Source of the DNA: Tranzscheliella williamsii
Lineage: Eukaryota; Basidiomycota; Ustilaginomycetes; Ustilaginales; Ustilaginaceae
DNA: 64,000 nucleotides
Direction of reading: 5' to 3'
Assembly (NCBI GenBank): GCA_023212725.1
Contig: JALBYF010000033.1
Span: 124,001 to 188,000 of the forward strand
Shown here: piece after piece, positions 47,690 through 57,730 of the stretch
Position numbering within the stretch: the stretch's first letter is position 1
How the letters are laid out: each line of letters starts with the position of its first letter
Made by a program: the position numbers and the translations under genes
Notes under the pieces: model-generated
What the model saw: only the letters and a program-made list of their open reading frames with translations
Databases searched by the model: none
Told to the model about the DNA's origin: nothing

Positions 47690-49684
47690 CTAGATCTTCT
47701 GGCGCTTGCGCTGCTGGTTGCGCGTGGCGGTGGCGACGAGGTTTTTGGGGTGGGGGGCGGAGGAGTCGTGCGGGAGCGAAGGGATGCTCTGGGCTGAGTG
47801 GGTGCTGGTGGCGCTGGCGGCGGACGCGGAAGAGGGGCCCGCGGTGCTGGGGTGGAACGGGACCGGCGCCGAGGCGGGGCCCGTCGTGCCTGTGCCCGTG
47901 CCCGTACCGATCGTGATCGGCGGCGGCGCCGCGGGTCCTGCGGCGAGACTCGACACCGCGCGCCCGGCGGTCCCCGCGCCCGTGGGCGCCCGTCGCGCCT
48001 CTCCGCTCGCCGCGGCGCGCGCCTGCGACACCACCGCAACACCACCCGCCCCCACCGGCGCCACCGGGAGATGGTGCCGCTCGATCGGCGGCTGATAGTG
48101 ACTCCGCATCTTGGGGTCCAGATCGTCGTGAATCACCCGCCGGCTCGGATACGTCCCTACCGGCTTCGCCAGCGACGCAAACGCATTGGCGCTCGGCTTC
48201 GGCTGGTCTTCGGTGAAGTAGGGATGCCGCAGCGCCTGCTCGGCTGTAATGCGCTGCGCGGGGTCGTACTGGAGTAGCGAGTCGAAGAGAGGGTAGCCGC
48301 TATCGCTCTTGTGGCGCGAAATGTACCATCGCGAGAGCGTCTTGGGGTAATTGTCGAGGCGGAGGTGCGGCCACCAGCCCTTGTAGTCGGGCATCGACTC
48401 GATGGCGGGCCAGCGATCTTTGTTGGGGGTTCCGATCACCTCGACGATGCGTTTGAGCTGATCGGTCTGGAAGGGCGCCGCTTTCGTCTTGGGGTCCATC
48501 TTGGCCTCTTCACCCTTGAACATGGGTCGAAGCGCCAGCAGTTCTCCCCAGATACAGCCGAGACTCCACATGTCGATGGCGGTGGTGTAGTGGCGCGCTC
48601 CGAGGAGGAGCTCGGGAGCTCGGTACCAGATGGTGACCACCACCTTGTCCCCGTTGTACAGGCTCTGCAGGGGCGAGGAGTAGAGACGAGCGAGGCCGAG
48701 ATCGCCGATCTTGACGACACCGTGCGAGGTGACGAGGATGTTTGCGGGTTTGAGATCACGATGGAGAACCCAATTGGCGTGGAGGTAAGCTACGCCGTTG
48801 GTGAGCTGCCACAGGATGCTCTTGAGGACAGGCGACGAAATCGGAGTGCGCAGGACGGTGGAATGATAGTGGATGATCTGAAGGAGATCGTGCTCGGCAT
48901 ATTCAAAGACCATATAGATGGCTTTGTCTTCGAGCATCACCTGGTGGAGGGTGACAACATTGACATGTTTGAGCTCGCGATTGAGTGAAATCTCGCGCAT
49001 GGCACTCTGGGAGATCCCAGTGTAGGTGGACTGGTCAGCCTCCTTGCTATCTGGCTTGAACTTTTTGATGGCGAAGACCTGCCCGTCCGCGGACGGAGGG
49101 GGCACTGACTGGCGGGCAGAAGCTGCGCTCGGCGTCGACACGGTCCCCGGCGACAATACAGGGTCGTTGCTGGACTCTGTGATAGACCGGGAAGCTCCAT
49201 GCAACGCGGCTGCGGGCGAGTCATCGAGCTGGTGCGGCAGGAGGGGGTGCGCATAGGTCGAGCTGCTGCCACCGACGCTGCCGCCGCTCACCCGGCTGTC
49301 GGGGCCGATTGTAATAGGGCGGGTATGCAGGGAGGGGTTGCGCAGCCGAGCTTTGTAAACACGGCCGTAGGTGCCCGAGCTCAAGAAGCCAAGGATGGTG
49401 TAGGTAGCCAGGACGGGTTTGCGGACCCGGTCGCGGTACTCTCGGTAGGCTCGCATTGCGGCGGCGGGCGAGGAATCGGTGGGCACGTGCTTTGCAGCCA
49501 GCTCGTGCGGGTCCTGAAACTGCGCCCAAAAGGCAGCTGCGTACGGGTCGTCCGCATCTTTATAGGCGTAGCCATGTGGCCGCAAAGAAGACGGGTCAGG
49601 AGCGACACCCAAAGACGAAGGGGAGGATGGCAAGGAGGAAGAGACCCCCTCCGAGCCGGACCGAGCGACATGATCGCTGGCCAT
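47690..49684 (-). CDS. SSN3: Mediator-associated cyclin-dependent kinase CDK8/Ssn3
   Basis: 664 residues, intronless. A 90-residue N-terminal extension precedes the kinase. The Gly-rich loop SSGTYGRVYKA (102-112) and the catalytic Lys207 (FAIKKFK) are separated by about 95 residues, including a Ser/Pro-rich insertion of about 85. The helix-C motif is SQSAMREISLNREL, the CDK8 counterpart of PSTAIRE (SMSACRE in animals). HRDLKPAN (309-316), DLGLAR (328-333) and VVTIWYRAPELLLGARHY complete the active site. A 130-residue Ala/Gly/Thr-rich tail ends KRQKI. The family is the Mediator kinase-module CDK that pairs with cyclin C to modulate RNA polymerase II transcription. It shares a 346-base divergent promoter with the SDR-like gene. 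Confidence 0.94.
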   Translation of the reverse strand: MASDHVARSGSEGVSSSLPSSPSSLGVAPDPSSLRPHGYAYKDADDPYAAAFWAQFQDPHELAAKHVPTDSSPAAAMRAYREYRDRVRKPVLATYTILGFLSSGTYGRVYKARLRNPSLHTRPITIGPDSRVSGGSVGGSSSTYAHPLLPHQLDDSPAAALHGASRSITESSNDPVLSPGTVSTPSAASARQSVPPPSADGQVFAIKKFKPDSKEADQSTYTGISQSAMREISLNRELKHVNVVTLHQVMLEDKAIYMVFEYAEHDLLQIIHYHSTVLRTPISSPVLKSILWQLTNGVAYLHANWVLHRDLKPANILVTSHGVVKIGDLGLARLYSSPLQSLYNGDKVVVTIWYRAPELLLGARHYTTAIDMWSLGCIWGELLALRPMFKGEEAKMDPKTKAAPFQTDQLKRIVEVIGTPNKDRWPAIESMPDYKGWWPHLRLDNYPKTLSRWYISRHKSDSGYPLFDSLLQYDPAQRITAEQALRHPYFTEDQPKPSANAFASLAKPVGTYPSRRVIHDDLDPKMRSHYQPPIERHHLPVAPVGAGGVAVVSQARAAASGEARRAPTGAGTAGRAVSSLAAGPAAPPPITIGTGTGTGTTGPASAPVPFHPSTAGPSSASAASATSTHSAQSIPSLPHDSSAPHPKNLVATATRNQQRKRQKI

Positions 49685-50030
49685 GGCGACTTGGCTCGAC
49701 TACGACCCGTGCTACGACATAACCGCAGGCCGAGGTGGTAGGGAGACGACAAGCCAACCGGAACAAGCAAAAGAACAGACAAGCGTGGCCAGTAGAAGCG
49801 GTGATGATGAGCACGGTGAAAGGTGAGAGTGCTGCGCTTCGCCCAATTGGACGTTTGCGATACGCTCGATATATTAAATCTAACAGTTAAGTGACGTAAA
49901 TCGCAATCAATGTGCACCCACGGCCGCTTCACTTCTTCCTTCTAGACTACACCCTCTTCTTCTGTCCTCTTGCTTACTCCGGCTCAATACGGATCCTGTG
50001 ATTGGCCTAGCGGGCTAGCTTTGGCCCGGA
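49685..50030. promoter_or_regulatory. Short divergent promoter of SSN3 and SDR-like gene
   Basis: The 346 bases contain ATATATTAAATC (49870-49880) and a CRE-like TGACGTAA at 49892-49899, the core of bZIP (ATF/CREB-type) binding sites. Confidence 0.4.
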
Positions 50031-51467
50031 ATGCCGGTTCACTTTCTGGCATCGGCCATCTCGTCCAGGGTGCCGACGGAGTACTGGGCGACGATCGCGG
50101 CGGCCTGGCTGGCCATTACCTGGCTCAAGACCTGGTCGCGGGGGCCGAAGCTGCTCGAGCCTGTTGACGCCCCGCACGCGGTGGGCAGTGCAGGGGATGC
50201 GCAGTTCAACGATCTGCACGGGCGGGTGGTGCTTGTGGCGTCGGGGGCGTTCACGCCGCTCGGAGTGGTGGCCGTCTCGGCGCTGGCGCACCGGGGCGCG
50301 CAAATCATCGCGCTGACGCCGGACGTCGCCGCGCCGGAGGTGCAGCAGCTCGTGCAGCTGTTGCGCGACTCGACGCAGAGCGAGCTGATCTATGCCGAGC
50401 AGTGCGACATGGCCGACCTGGCGAGCATCGACCGCTTCATCACAGCGTGGAACGAAGGCGACAAGACGCAGCCCGAAGGCGTGCGGCGCCTCGACTCGTT
50501 GCTCTTCCTTCCGCCGCCCGCCAGCCAGGCGCCCGCGTCGCGCCTTGCCGAGGAGATCTACATCACCCATGTGTTGGCGCGGTTCCATCTGGTCAATTCC
50601 ATGCTGGGCAGCCTGCTGCTGCTGCCGCCCGAGCGCGAGGTCCGGATCCTCTCGTGCCTGTCGCCGTTCTACGCTGCTGGTCTGGGTCAGTTTGATGAGC
50701 TGGGTGGAGGAGGCGGTGGACGAGGGAGGGCGAGCTACTCGGCGCTGGTGGGGGCGGCGACGCTGCGGTGGTATGCGCTGACGATCGAGGTGCAGCGGCG
50801 GCTGGATCTGCTTGCCGAGGCGGATCCGCGGCCGCGCACCAAGCTGCGCGGGATTGATGTGCAGGAGGGGCAGGCGCCGCTGCCGCGCGCGCGCCCGCGC
50901 AGCAACGTGGTGCTGCTCAACGTGTGTCCCGGCTTCGAGCGGGGGGCGGACGTGCTGGATGTGTTTCTCGGGCGGTCGGCGGTACCGGCGAAGGCGCCCA
51001 CCACCAGCAGTGGGGGCTCGACGCATGCGGCGGTGCTGGATGGCGAGCTCGCACGCCGCGCGGCGCACCCCGCCAGTGCCGCCACCGTCGCATGGCATGC
51101 ACTCGCGCTCGCCCTCCGCACCGTCGCCCTCTTCGCCGTCTGGCCAATCGTCTGGCTCCTCGCCAAATCCCCCGCCACCGCCGCCGACAGCGTCGTCTGG
51201 CTCGCCACCGGAAAACTCCACCCCAACCCCCCCGCCACCCACGCCTCCGCCTCCGCCTTCTCCGCCCCCCGCCAAAACGAACCCCTCCTCCCCACCGCAC
51301 TCTACCGCGACGGCCGCATCGTCCGCCCCGCCCTACCGCCCCGCTTCGGCCCCCCGGACCCCGTCGCGCCGCCCGCAGAGTCCGCCTTCGCCGCCCTCTA
51401 CGCGCAGGAGGAGAAGGCCGTTCAGCGCAACATCCAGCCTCCCGCCGCCCGCACCCCCGAGACCTGA
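50031..51467 (+). CDS. Membrane-anchored SDR-like Rossmann protein, probably atypical
   Basis: 478 residues, intronless. An N-terminal hydrophobic segment (about 17-32) and a second near 350-375 suggest membrane attachment. The core begins LHGRVVLVASGAFTPLGVVAVSALAHRGAQIIALT, which has the beta-alpha-beta shape of an SDR but with ASGAFTPLG in place of TGxxxGxG. ILSCLSPFY matches the catalytic-Ser strand. The usual YxxxK helix reads YSALVGAAT, so the catalytic Lys is absent. A Gly-rich loop and a Pro-rich C-terminal tail add to its divergence. Function is unknown; it may be a non-catalytic or changed-specificity SDR. From about 51070 the codons switch from G-ending to C-ending. Confidence 0.7.
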   Translation: MPVHFLASAISSRVPTEYWATIAAAWLAITWLKTWSRGPKLLEPVDAPHAVGSAGDAQFNDLHGRVVLVASGAFTPLGVVAVSALAHRGAQIIALTPDVAAPEVQQLVQLLRDSTQSELIYAEQCDMADLASIDRFITAWNEGDKTQPEGVRRLDSLLFLPPPASQAPASRLAEEIYITHVLARFHLVNSMLGSLLLLPPEREVRILSCLSPFYAAGLGQFDELGGGGGGRGRASYSALVGAATLRWYALTIEVQRRLDLLAEADPRPRTKLRGIDVQEGQAPLPRARPRSNVVLLNVCPGFERGADVLDVFLGRSAVPAKAPTTSSGGSTHAAVLDGELARRAAHPASAATVAWHALALALRTVALFAVWPIVWLLAKSPATAADSVVWLATGKLHPNPPATHASASAFSAPRQNEPLLPTALYRDGRIVRPALPPRFGPPDPVAPPAESAFAALYAQEEKAVQRNIQPPAARTPET

Positions 51468-51622
51468 CCCACCCTCTTGCATCGGTACGCTCAATGGACA
51501 TTTACCACCCTTGCCAGCCGTGCAGCGCGCACAAGCGCCGCGTAACTGTCCACTGTGTGCTACGTTGACTGAATACTGCTACATGTGCTCGGACTCGGGA
51601 AAGCGAAGAGGGAAGGGCAGGC

Positions 51623-54600
51623 TCAGCGCTGCATGGAGAAAGGGGTGGGGGTGGCGAGGAGCTGCGAGGCGCGGCCCTTGGCCTTGTCGGCAAGAAAGTG
51701 GGAGGAGATGGAGTTGTGGATGCGCGAGCGCTGGAGCGCGGTGGACGGCGTCTTGGCGGTGGCGGGGGTGCGGAGGAGGTGGGCGGCGGGGGTGGGGGGG
51801 AAGAGACCGGCGGGGCGCGGGGTGGCGGCGACCACTTGGGCGCGCTGCGCCGCAGCGGGCGAGCCGGGCAGCGCGGCCGGCAGCGAAGGCTCAGGGAAAA
51901 GATCCGTGTTGTCAATCGCCAGTGACTTGGTGCAGTTCGCCGTCTTGTACACGCCGATCAGCCGCGAACTGAGCTCGAACATGTTGTTGCGCAGCGAGAT
52001 AATAATGAACTGCCCGCCCTTGGTGCGCTCCCGGATCAGGTTGGCCACGATCGATACGTTCCGGAAGTCCAGCGCCGCGTCGATCTCGTCCATCACGTAC
52101 ACCGGCGTCGGCTTGTACGCGTGCAGCGCAAAGACGAGCGCCAGCGACGAGAGCGTCTTTTCTCCGCCCGACAGGTTCGAGATGTTTTTCCATGACTTTT
52201 TGGGCGGCATCACAGAGAAGAGGATGCCCTCCGAGAATGGGTCGAGCGAGTCGACCAGCTCCAGCTCTGCGTTGCCACCTAGGGTGATGGTCTGGTACAT
52301 CTCCTTGAGCTTCGACGAGATGACGCTGAATCCTGACATGAAGTTTTCCAGCCGCTGTTTGCGCAGGTCGTCGTACTTCTTCTTGGCAGCGTCTCGCTCC
52401 TCGGTTGTCGATTCAAGATCTTTGGCCCGCGACACGAATTCCGCCTCTCGTCGCCGGTACTCGGCCAGCACCGACATGTTGGCAGAGCCTTTGGCCACCT
52501 TCTCCTCGTACACGACAATCTCGGCCTTGACCGACTCCTTGTCGATGGCGCGCAGCTCATCCTCGGGATATTCGGCAAGCTCAAGAGGCATGTCGTCTTC
52601 CTCGTCGGCCCCGTCTTCTTTGCCAGCCGAGGCGTCCTGCTTTTTCCCGGCTGGCTTGGTCCCAGGACCTGCCTTGGCCGCTGCACCTTCAGCATCATCG
52701 GCGTCGCCCTCTTCCTCATCGCCTTCGTCGTCGTCGATCTGATGAAGCACAAGGGAGGAGATCTTGTCTTGCCAGTGCTTGAGACGCTTTTCGTTGTCGT
52801 GGTGGGAGCGCTCGTTGTCTTCCAGCTTCTGCTTGATCTCCATCTCCAGGGCTCGGAACGAGTTGGCAGTCTCGGACCGCTCGTCCAGTTGTGCCTTGAT
52901 CTCGTCGCGCTCTTCTGCCTTGGTCTCCATGACGTGCTGCGCCTCCTCCACCTTGCTGCGGACGCCGTCGGCGGCTTTCGCCTTCTGGGCGATGCTCTCC
53001 TTCAGCTCTTCGAGCTCCTGGTCGAGCTCTTCGAGCTGGCTCTGCGCCTTGCCCAGCGACTTCTCATGTTTGACGATGTCCTTCTCAGCCTTGGCCTTGG
53101 TGACTTCCGCCTTGGTGGTCCGCTCGGACGAGAGCTCCATCATCTCCTTGATGCCATCCACCTTGCTCTTCTGCGTCCGGAGCGCTACACCACCGGCCTC
53201 CAGGATCTTCTCCTGCAGCTCATTGATATCCTTTTCAATGGTTTGGGCTTTCTCGGCCAGCTTGGCGATGTCTTTGTTCAGACCGGCGATTAGGGCGTCC
53301 AGCTCGTCGATGCGGCTCGCATCATCAGCATCGGGCTTACTCTCTGCCTTGAGCTCGGCGACCCGCTTCTTGGCTTCCAACACTCGCTGCTCGCCGCTTT
53401 CGAGGTCCATCTGGATCTTGTCCAGCGCCATTTCGATCTGGGGGGCCCGCGCACGGTGACCATTCAGTAGCGACTCCACCGTCTTGATCGAGGCGAGATG
53501 GCCTCGAAGCATGTCTTCCACTGCCTCCCTGTCCTTCTCTATGCGCAGAAGCTGTTCAGGCGACACCTCGTCGGCAGAGAAGGTAGAGCTCATTGCACCG
53601 CGGGACACCTTGTTGCCTCCTCCTGACATGGTGCCGCTCTTGTCAATGAGCTGCCCATCGAGGGTTACGACACGCCACCGCTTGGCTCCATAAGCGATTC
53701 TGTTGGCGTGCGCGAGGTCTTTGGCAACCAGTGTATCTCGAAGCTGATGGTAGAAAGCGGCGGCGAAGCGGGCCTCCCGCGGCTTGACCAGGTCGAAGAG
53801 CCGAGGCACATTCTCCGGTGTCTCAATTGGTGCGAGTGCGGCTTGGCTGATATTGAGACTGTTGAGCAGCACAAAGTTGGCTCGACCCAGGTTGTTCTTC
53901 CTCAGGTGCTCGATACAAGCCTGACCACAGTCGACCGAGTCAACGACAATATTGTTGAGGCCGGGACAGGCGGTGCTGATGGCAATGTCGAACTTGTCAT
54001 CGATGACGCCAAGATTACCGAGGCGACCGTGGAAGCCTTTGATCATGCCAAGCTCGGCCTGTCGTGTGAGGCTAGAGAGGACATCGCCACGCGAACGGCT
54101 AGCGCTAACGGTCGTCCGAGCATCGTCAGCCTTGGCGCGGGCGGCGGCCACCTTCTTACGCAAGTTGGATTCCTCTTCTTTCATCTGATCAACTTGGGCC
54201 TGGCACGAGGAAATCTTCTTTTCCAGCTGCTTACGCTCCTGCTTGAGGCTCGAAACTTCATCGTGTTTAGTCTGGTTCTCCATCTCGAGGTTGCTGAGGG
54301 CCTCTTTGGCGTCGCTGATATTGGATTCGACCTGTGCAGAGCGACCAGCAATCAGGTCGCGTTCCTCTTGGGCAACATTCTTGGCCGCAGTTTTCTCGCT
54401 AATCTTGGCCGTCCATGGCTGAAGCTCCTTCTGCTTCTGCTCTATGGCACGGCTGAACTTCTCTGTCTTGCCTTTGAGCGAGTCTCGAATCTTCTCGAGC
54501 TCGGCATCCTCCTTGTCCAGGGATGCCTCTAGTTTGGCGAGCTCGGCGACGACCTTCTCGATCTCGTCAGCAGAACTGGCAGCGGTAATTTTCGCCTCGG

Positions 54601-56440
54601 AGGCAGCATGTTTGTCGTCAGAAAGCGATTTGACCAGCTTCTTCTTCTTGCTTTCAAGATGCTTTCGCTTTTCCTGAAGCTGGACATCCTCCTTCTCGTA
54701 CTTGGCAAGCTCCTTGACAACCTTCTCGGTGCCCTTTGCGATGGTTTCAAAGTCCTTGATGATAGTCTTGTACTCTTCCTCGAGCGCTTCGATCTCGGCC
54801 TTGGAGCCAGAGTGCTTCTCGGCCTCATCGGCCATGCGTGCCTGTAGCTTCTCGATAGCGTTGGCGGCGACCTTCATCTGATCCTTGCACTCTAGGATAT
54901 AGACTTGCCAGAGGGCGGATTGTCTCTGGGTCAATTCGTTCTGGTCGCGCAGGAACTCTTCCGCCTGGCGTTTCTTCGACTCGAGGGCATCCTTTTCCTT
55001 CTGTACGATCTTGAGACGGCCGAGCTTCTCGGCCCTGCGGTCATTGGCTTCGTCAACAAGCTTGGCCTGCTCCTCGATGGGGGTTTTGAAGCAGCTTGTG
55101 CCGATGATATCTTCGAGATACTCGAGCAGGCCCTCCTCGTGCTCGTTTTTGGCCTTGGGTGACATTTGCGCAATGGACTCCACTTCGCCCTGCAGGATGA
55201 GGAAACGCTTGTGGTCCAGGTCAATTCCCTTTGCTTTCAGCAAGGTGGTGACCTCGGTGAAGGTAGACCTGCGTGAGTTGATGAAGTACTGGGACGTGTT
55301 GTTCTTGTATGCCACGCGGGAAACGACGAGTTTGCTACCGGGAACGACCTTGAAGTTGTCGCCCGGAAGGTCCAGGATGTCGCGGAACCATACCTCGACG
55401 CTACATTGCGTGAGGTTTTCCTTGCCAGCCGAGTTGTGAATGAGTTCGCTGAGCTTGCCTTGACGCATCTTGGTGGCCCTCCAGCCGAAGACGAAGAGGA
55501 GCGAGTCGATAACGTTACTCTTGCCGCTGCCGTTGGGACCGACAACACTGGAGAAGGACTTATGGAACGGGCCGATCTCTTGCCTGCCGGCATACGATTT
55601 GAAATCGTTGAGGACCATCTTGTGGATGACAAGGCGCTTGAGAGGCCCCGCTGGTGTGGTGGCGGGAGCAGGCTTGGAGGGAGTGGCGATCTGCTTGAGC
55701 AGCTGGGAAGACGGGGTACTGGGCGCAGATGGCGTACTGCTCTCGACACGGGGCTCCGGCGCCCCTTCATATGCTTCTTTGAAAGACGCCTCGCTAGTGT
55801 CCGAGTGGCCATCGTCCTCACTGTCGCTCTCCTCTTTGAGTTGTTTCGTGCGCTTCGTCAACGGGTTTGGCCGGTGGGTTGGAAACTTGGGGAGGACAGC
55901 GCTTCGACGAGCCGATGGCGACTGCTCGATTTCCCCCTTGTCGGCAAGGCTCAGAGACTGATCCACGAGGTCCTCTTCATCATCGTCGTCATCCGCAGCT
56001 TGCTGCTCCTCGTCGTCGTCGTCCTCTTCTTTGTCTTCTGCCTTCTCCTCATCGCTCTGTACGATGTGCTGTGCTCGCTTCCTCGAGCCTTTTGCAAAGG
56101 TTGATACGTGCGCCGTCTTCAGAGCCGGCTTAAGCGGGGTATCTGGCGCGCCGTCCGAGTTGTCGTCTTCGTCTTCGTCCTCGCTGTCGTTCTGGTCTTC
56201 TTCCTCGCTGTCATTCTGGTCTTCTTCGTCGCTCTCTTCGCTGCTGTCTTCTTCCTCGTCGTCTTCCGAATCGTGGACGCGCCTGCGCGACCTGGAGCTG
56301 GTAGGGTTTGGCTTGGACAGAACGGATGAGCGGGCGGTTCTGGCGAACGCGGCTGGCTTTGACGCGGAGCCGATGGACTCGGCAGAGTTGGATGCGATGG
56401 ACGAGCGTGCCTTGACAGCGGCTGCTCTGCGCGGGGGCAT
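51623..56440 (-). CDS. SMC4: Condensin subunit SMC4
   Basis: 1605 residues, intronless, from the ATG at 56440 (MPPRRAAAVKARSS). The frame is open to 56767, but that part is unlike the family. Residues 1-260 are disordered and acidic (long Glu/Asp/Ser runs). The SMC head begins near LKRLVIHKMVLNDFKSYAGRQEIGPFHKSFSSVVG, with Walker A GPNGSGKSN at about 301. Long coiled coils flank a hinge (about 790-950) that contains GFHGRLGNLGVIDDKFDIAISTACPGLNN. The C-terminal head has the signature LSGGEKTLSSLALVFALH and Walker B VYVMDEIDAALDF at about 1450. SMC4 pairs with SMC2 in condensin for mitotic chromosome compaction. It diverges from the STEEP1-like gene. Confidence 0.97.
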   Translation of the reverse strand: MPPRRAAAVKARSSIASNSAESIGSASKPAAFARTARSSVLSKPNPTSSRSRRRVHDSEDDEEEDSSEESDEEDQNDSEEEDQNDSEDEDEDDNSDGAPDTPLKPALKTAHVSTFAKGSRKRAQHIVQSDEEKAEDKEEDDDDEEQQAADDDDDEEDLVDQSLSLADKGEIEQSPSARRSAVLPKFPTHRPNPLTKRTKQLKEESDSEDDGHSDTSEASFKEAYEGAPEPRVESSTPSAPSTPSSQLLKQIATPSKPAPATTPAGPLKRLVIHKMVLNDFKSYAGRQEIGPFHKSFSSVVGPNGSGKSNVIDSLLFVFGWRATKMRQGKLSELIHNSAGKENLTQCSVEVWFRDILDLPGDNFKVVPGSKLVVSRVAYKNNTSQYFINSRRSTFTEVTTLLKAKGIDLDHKRFLILQGEVESIAQMSPKAKNEHEEGLLEYLEDIIGTSCFKTPIEEQAKLVDEANDRRAEKLGRLKIVQKEKDALESKKRQAEEFLRDQNELTQRQSALWQVYILECKDQMKVAANAIEKLQARMADEAEKHSGSKAEIEALEEEYKTIIKDFETIAKGTEKVVKELAKYEKEDVQLQEKRKHLESKKKKLVKSLSDDKHAASEAKITAASSADEIEKVVAELAKLEASLDKEDAELEKIRDSLKGKTEKFSRAIEQKQKELQPWTAKISEKTAAKNVAQEERDLIAGRSAQVESNISDAKEALSNLEMENQTKHDEVSSLKQERKQLEKKISSCQAQVDQMKEEESNLRKKVAAARAKADDARTTVSASRSRGDVLSSLTRQAELGMIKGFHGRLGNLGVIDDKFDIAISTACPGLNNIVVDSVDCGQACIEHLRKNNLGRANFVLLNSLNISQAALAPIETPENVPRLFDLVKPREARFAAAFYHQLRDTLVAKDLAHANRIAYGAKRWRVVTLDGQLIDKSGTMSGGGNKVSRGAMSSTFSADEVSPEQLLRIEKDREAVEDMLRGHLASIKTVESLLNGHRARAPQIEMALDKIQMDLESGEQRVLEAKKRVAELKAESKPDADDASRIDELDALIAGLNKDIAKLAEKAQTIEKDINELQEKILEAGGVALRTQKSKVDGIKEMMELSSERTTKAEVTKAKAEKDIVKHEKSLGKAQSQLEELDQELEELKESIAQKAKAADGVRSKVEEAQHVMETKAEERDEIKAQLDERSETANSFRALEMEIKQKLEDNERSHHDNEKRLKHWQDKISSLVLHQIDDDEGDEEEGDADDAEGAAAKAGPGTKPAGKKQDASAGKEDGADEEDDMPLELAEYPEDELRAIDKESVKAEIVVYEEKVAKGSANMSVLAEYRRREAEFVSRAKDLESTTEERDAAKKKYDDLRKQRLENFMSGFSVISSKLKEMYQTITLGGNAELELVDSLDPFSEGILFSVMPPKKSWKNISNLSGGEKTLSSLALVFALHAYKPTPVYVMDEIDAALDFRNVSIVANLIRERTKGGQFIIISLRNNMFELSSRLIGVYKTANCTKSLAIDNTDLFPEPSLPAALPGSPAAAQRAQVVAATPRPAGLFPPTPAAHLLRTPATAKTPSTALQRSRIHNSISSHFLADKAKGRASQLLATPTPFSMQR

Positions 56441-56930
56441 GTCTGCAGGCTCTATGTGTGTGTTGGATTTGCGGGCCGAAGACGAGAGGCGACGAGAGGG
56501 CCGCCACGAGTGATCAGCGCGACGGTTGTGCGCGGCGTCGTGAGGGCACACAGGCAAAGCGGTGATGGAATAGGGCGCGGGTGCCGGTGACAGATGTGGA
56601 TGAAGAGCGAGTGGCAGTGGGGCGAAGGTGGATGTGGGAAGAGGACGGTGGCTAGTGGGTTTGGCTGCGCAACATTTTGCGGTGCGCAGCCAGTGAAATG
56701 CCAAAATGTGAGTGTTGCTCTCAGCCCGCTCAGCACAACGCGTCGCCGCCAATCTCGACTTCGACATGTTTTTGGCTTGGCAACGCGCTCTGCCAAATTG
56801 AAGGGCCTCGCAACCGGCTGGATCACGTGCGCCGCTCCTCCACTAAATCGGGTCGCTGTGCTTCTCGCACGACAACACCACTAGTCCCGCGTTGGCTTTG
56901 CACCACTAGCACCTCTGCTGGCTCGTCGAT
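56441..56930. other. Divergent promoter region of SMC4 and STEEP1-like gene
   Basis: 490 bases without a gene of their own. Part is open in the SMC4 frame but has no family resemblance. Confidence 0.4.
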
Positions 56931-57559
56931 ATGCCGCGTCACATATCCAAGGTGAGTGGGCGCGAGGCGGAGCGCGTAGCGTCGGGATGGGGTGGTTCTA
57001 GTCGTTGTTGAGTGGCTGACACCGTTGCGAGCGCTGTGGGTAGGGGCTGTCCGAGGGTGGTGCGGCACTGCAGGTATACTACTGCCTGTGCGGCGAGTTT
57101 GTGCTTGTGTGCGACCGGCGGTTGGAGGCGCTGGCGCAGCGGCCGCTCGACGGGGCGCGCGTGCTGCGCTGTCTGGACGCACCACGCACCGCGCGCACTG
57201 CAAACGTCTTCAAGGTGAACGCCATCCAGGCCGCGCCGAAACTGGTCCAGCGGCCCGACACCACCATTGAGCGCCAGTATCCGTTCCACTGCGCACGGTG
57301 CCACCTCCAGATCGGCTACGAACATACCCCGCCACCCCTCAAGAGCGGCGGGCGCTTCACCTTCATCCTCCCCGGAAGCCTCAGGTAAGCCAACCCCTTG
57401 CGCCTTCCAGCGCGCTCGTGCAGCTCACCTCTTCTTACCCTACCATACCCAAACAGCGACCGCCAAGGCGTTACACCCCCTGACGTCTTCTTGCCGCACT
57501 TTCTTGAGCCGCCGCATGCTTCCGGTGCTACTTCCGCAGACCGTAAGGCCACCGAGTGA
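56931..57559 (+). CDS. STEEP1 (CXorf56/UPF0428) family protein, three exons
   Basis: Exons are 56931-56951, 57074-57384 and 57457-57559. The introns have GTGAGT and GTAAGC donors and CTGCAG and AACAG acceptors. The product is 144 residues. The start MPRHISK is followed by VYYCLCGEFVLVCDRRLEALAQRP, then TTIERQYPFHCARCHLQIGYEH and FTFILPGSL, which match the STEEP1 pattern of paired CxC and CxxC and the YYCLCG...L.RPxD order. In animals STEEP1 acts in STING exit from the ER; in fungi the role is open, perhaps ER-membrane trafficking or splicing-associated. The C-terminus after the core is short and unlike animal STEEP1. Confidence 0.85.
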
Positions 57560-57730
57560 ACATATGGAGTACAGCTGCAATCACTACAGATTCACGCAAA
57601 ACGCACACAGTAAAGGGAGAGTCGATGTTTTTGTAAAGGGGTATGCGCTACCGATATCATGAGAGGTAAGAACAAGGTGGCTAGCGGCAAAATGGAATCA
57701 TGCAGAACGGCGAAGCGGGAGACGACCCAC

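Noticed and set aside
56441..56767. 109-residue N-terminal extension of SMC4
   Set aside because: The open frame is unlike SMC4 N-termini, and the downstream MPPRRAAAV start fits the family's disordered basic beginning.
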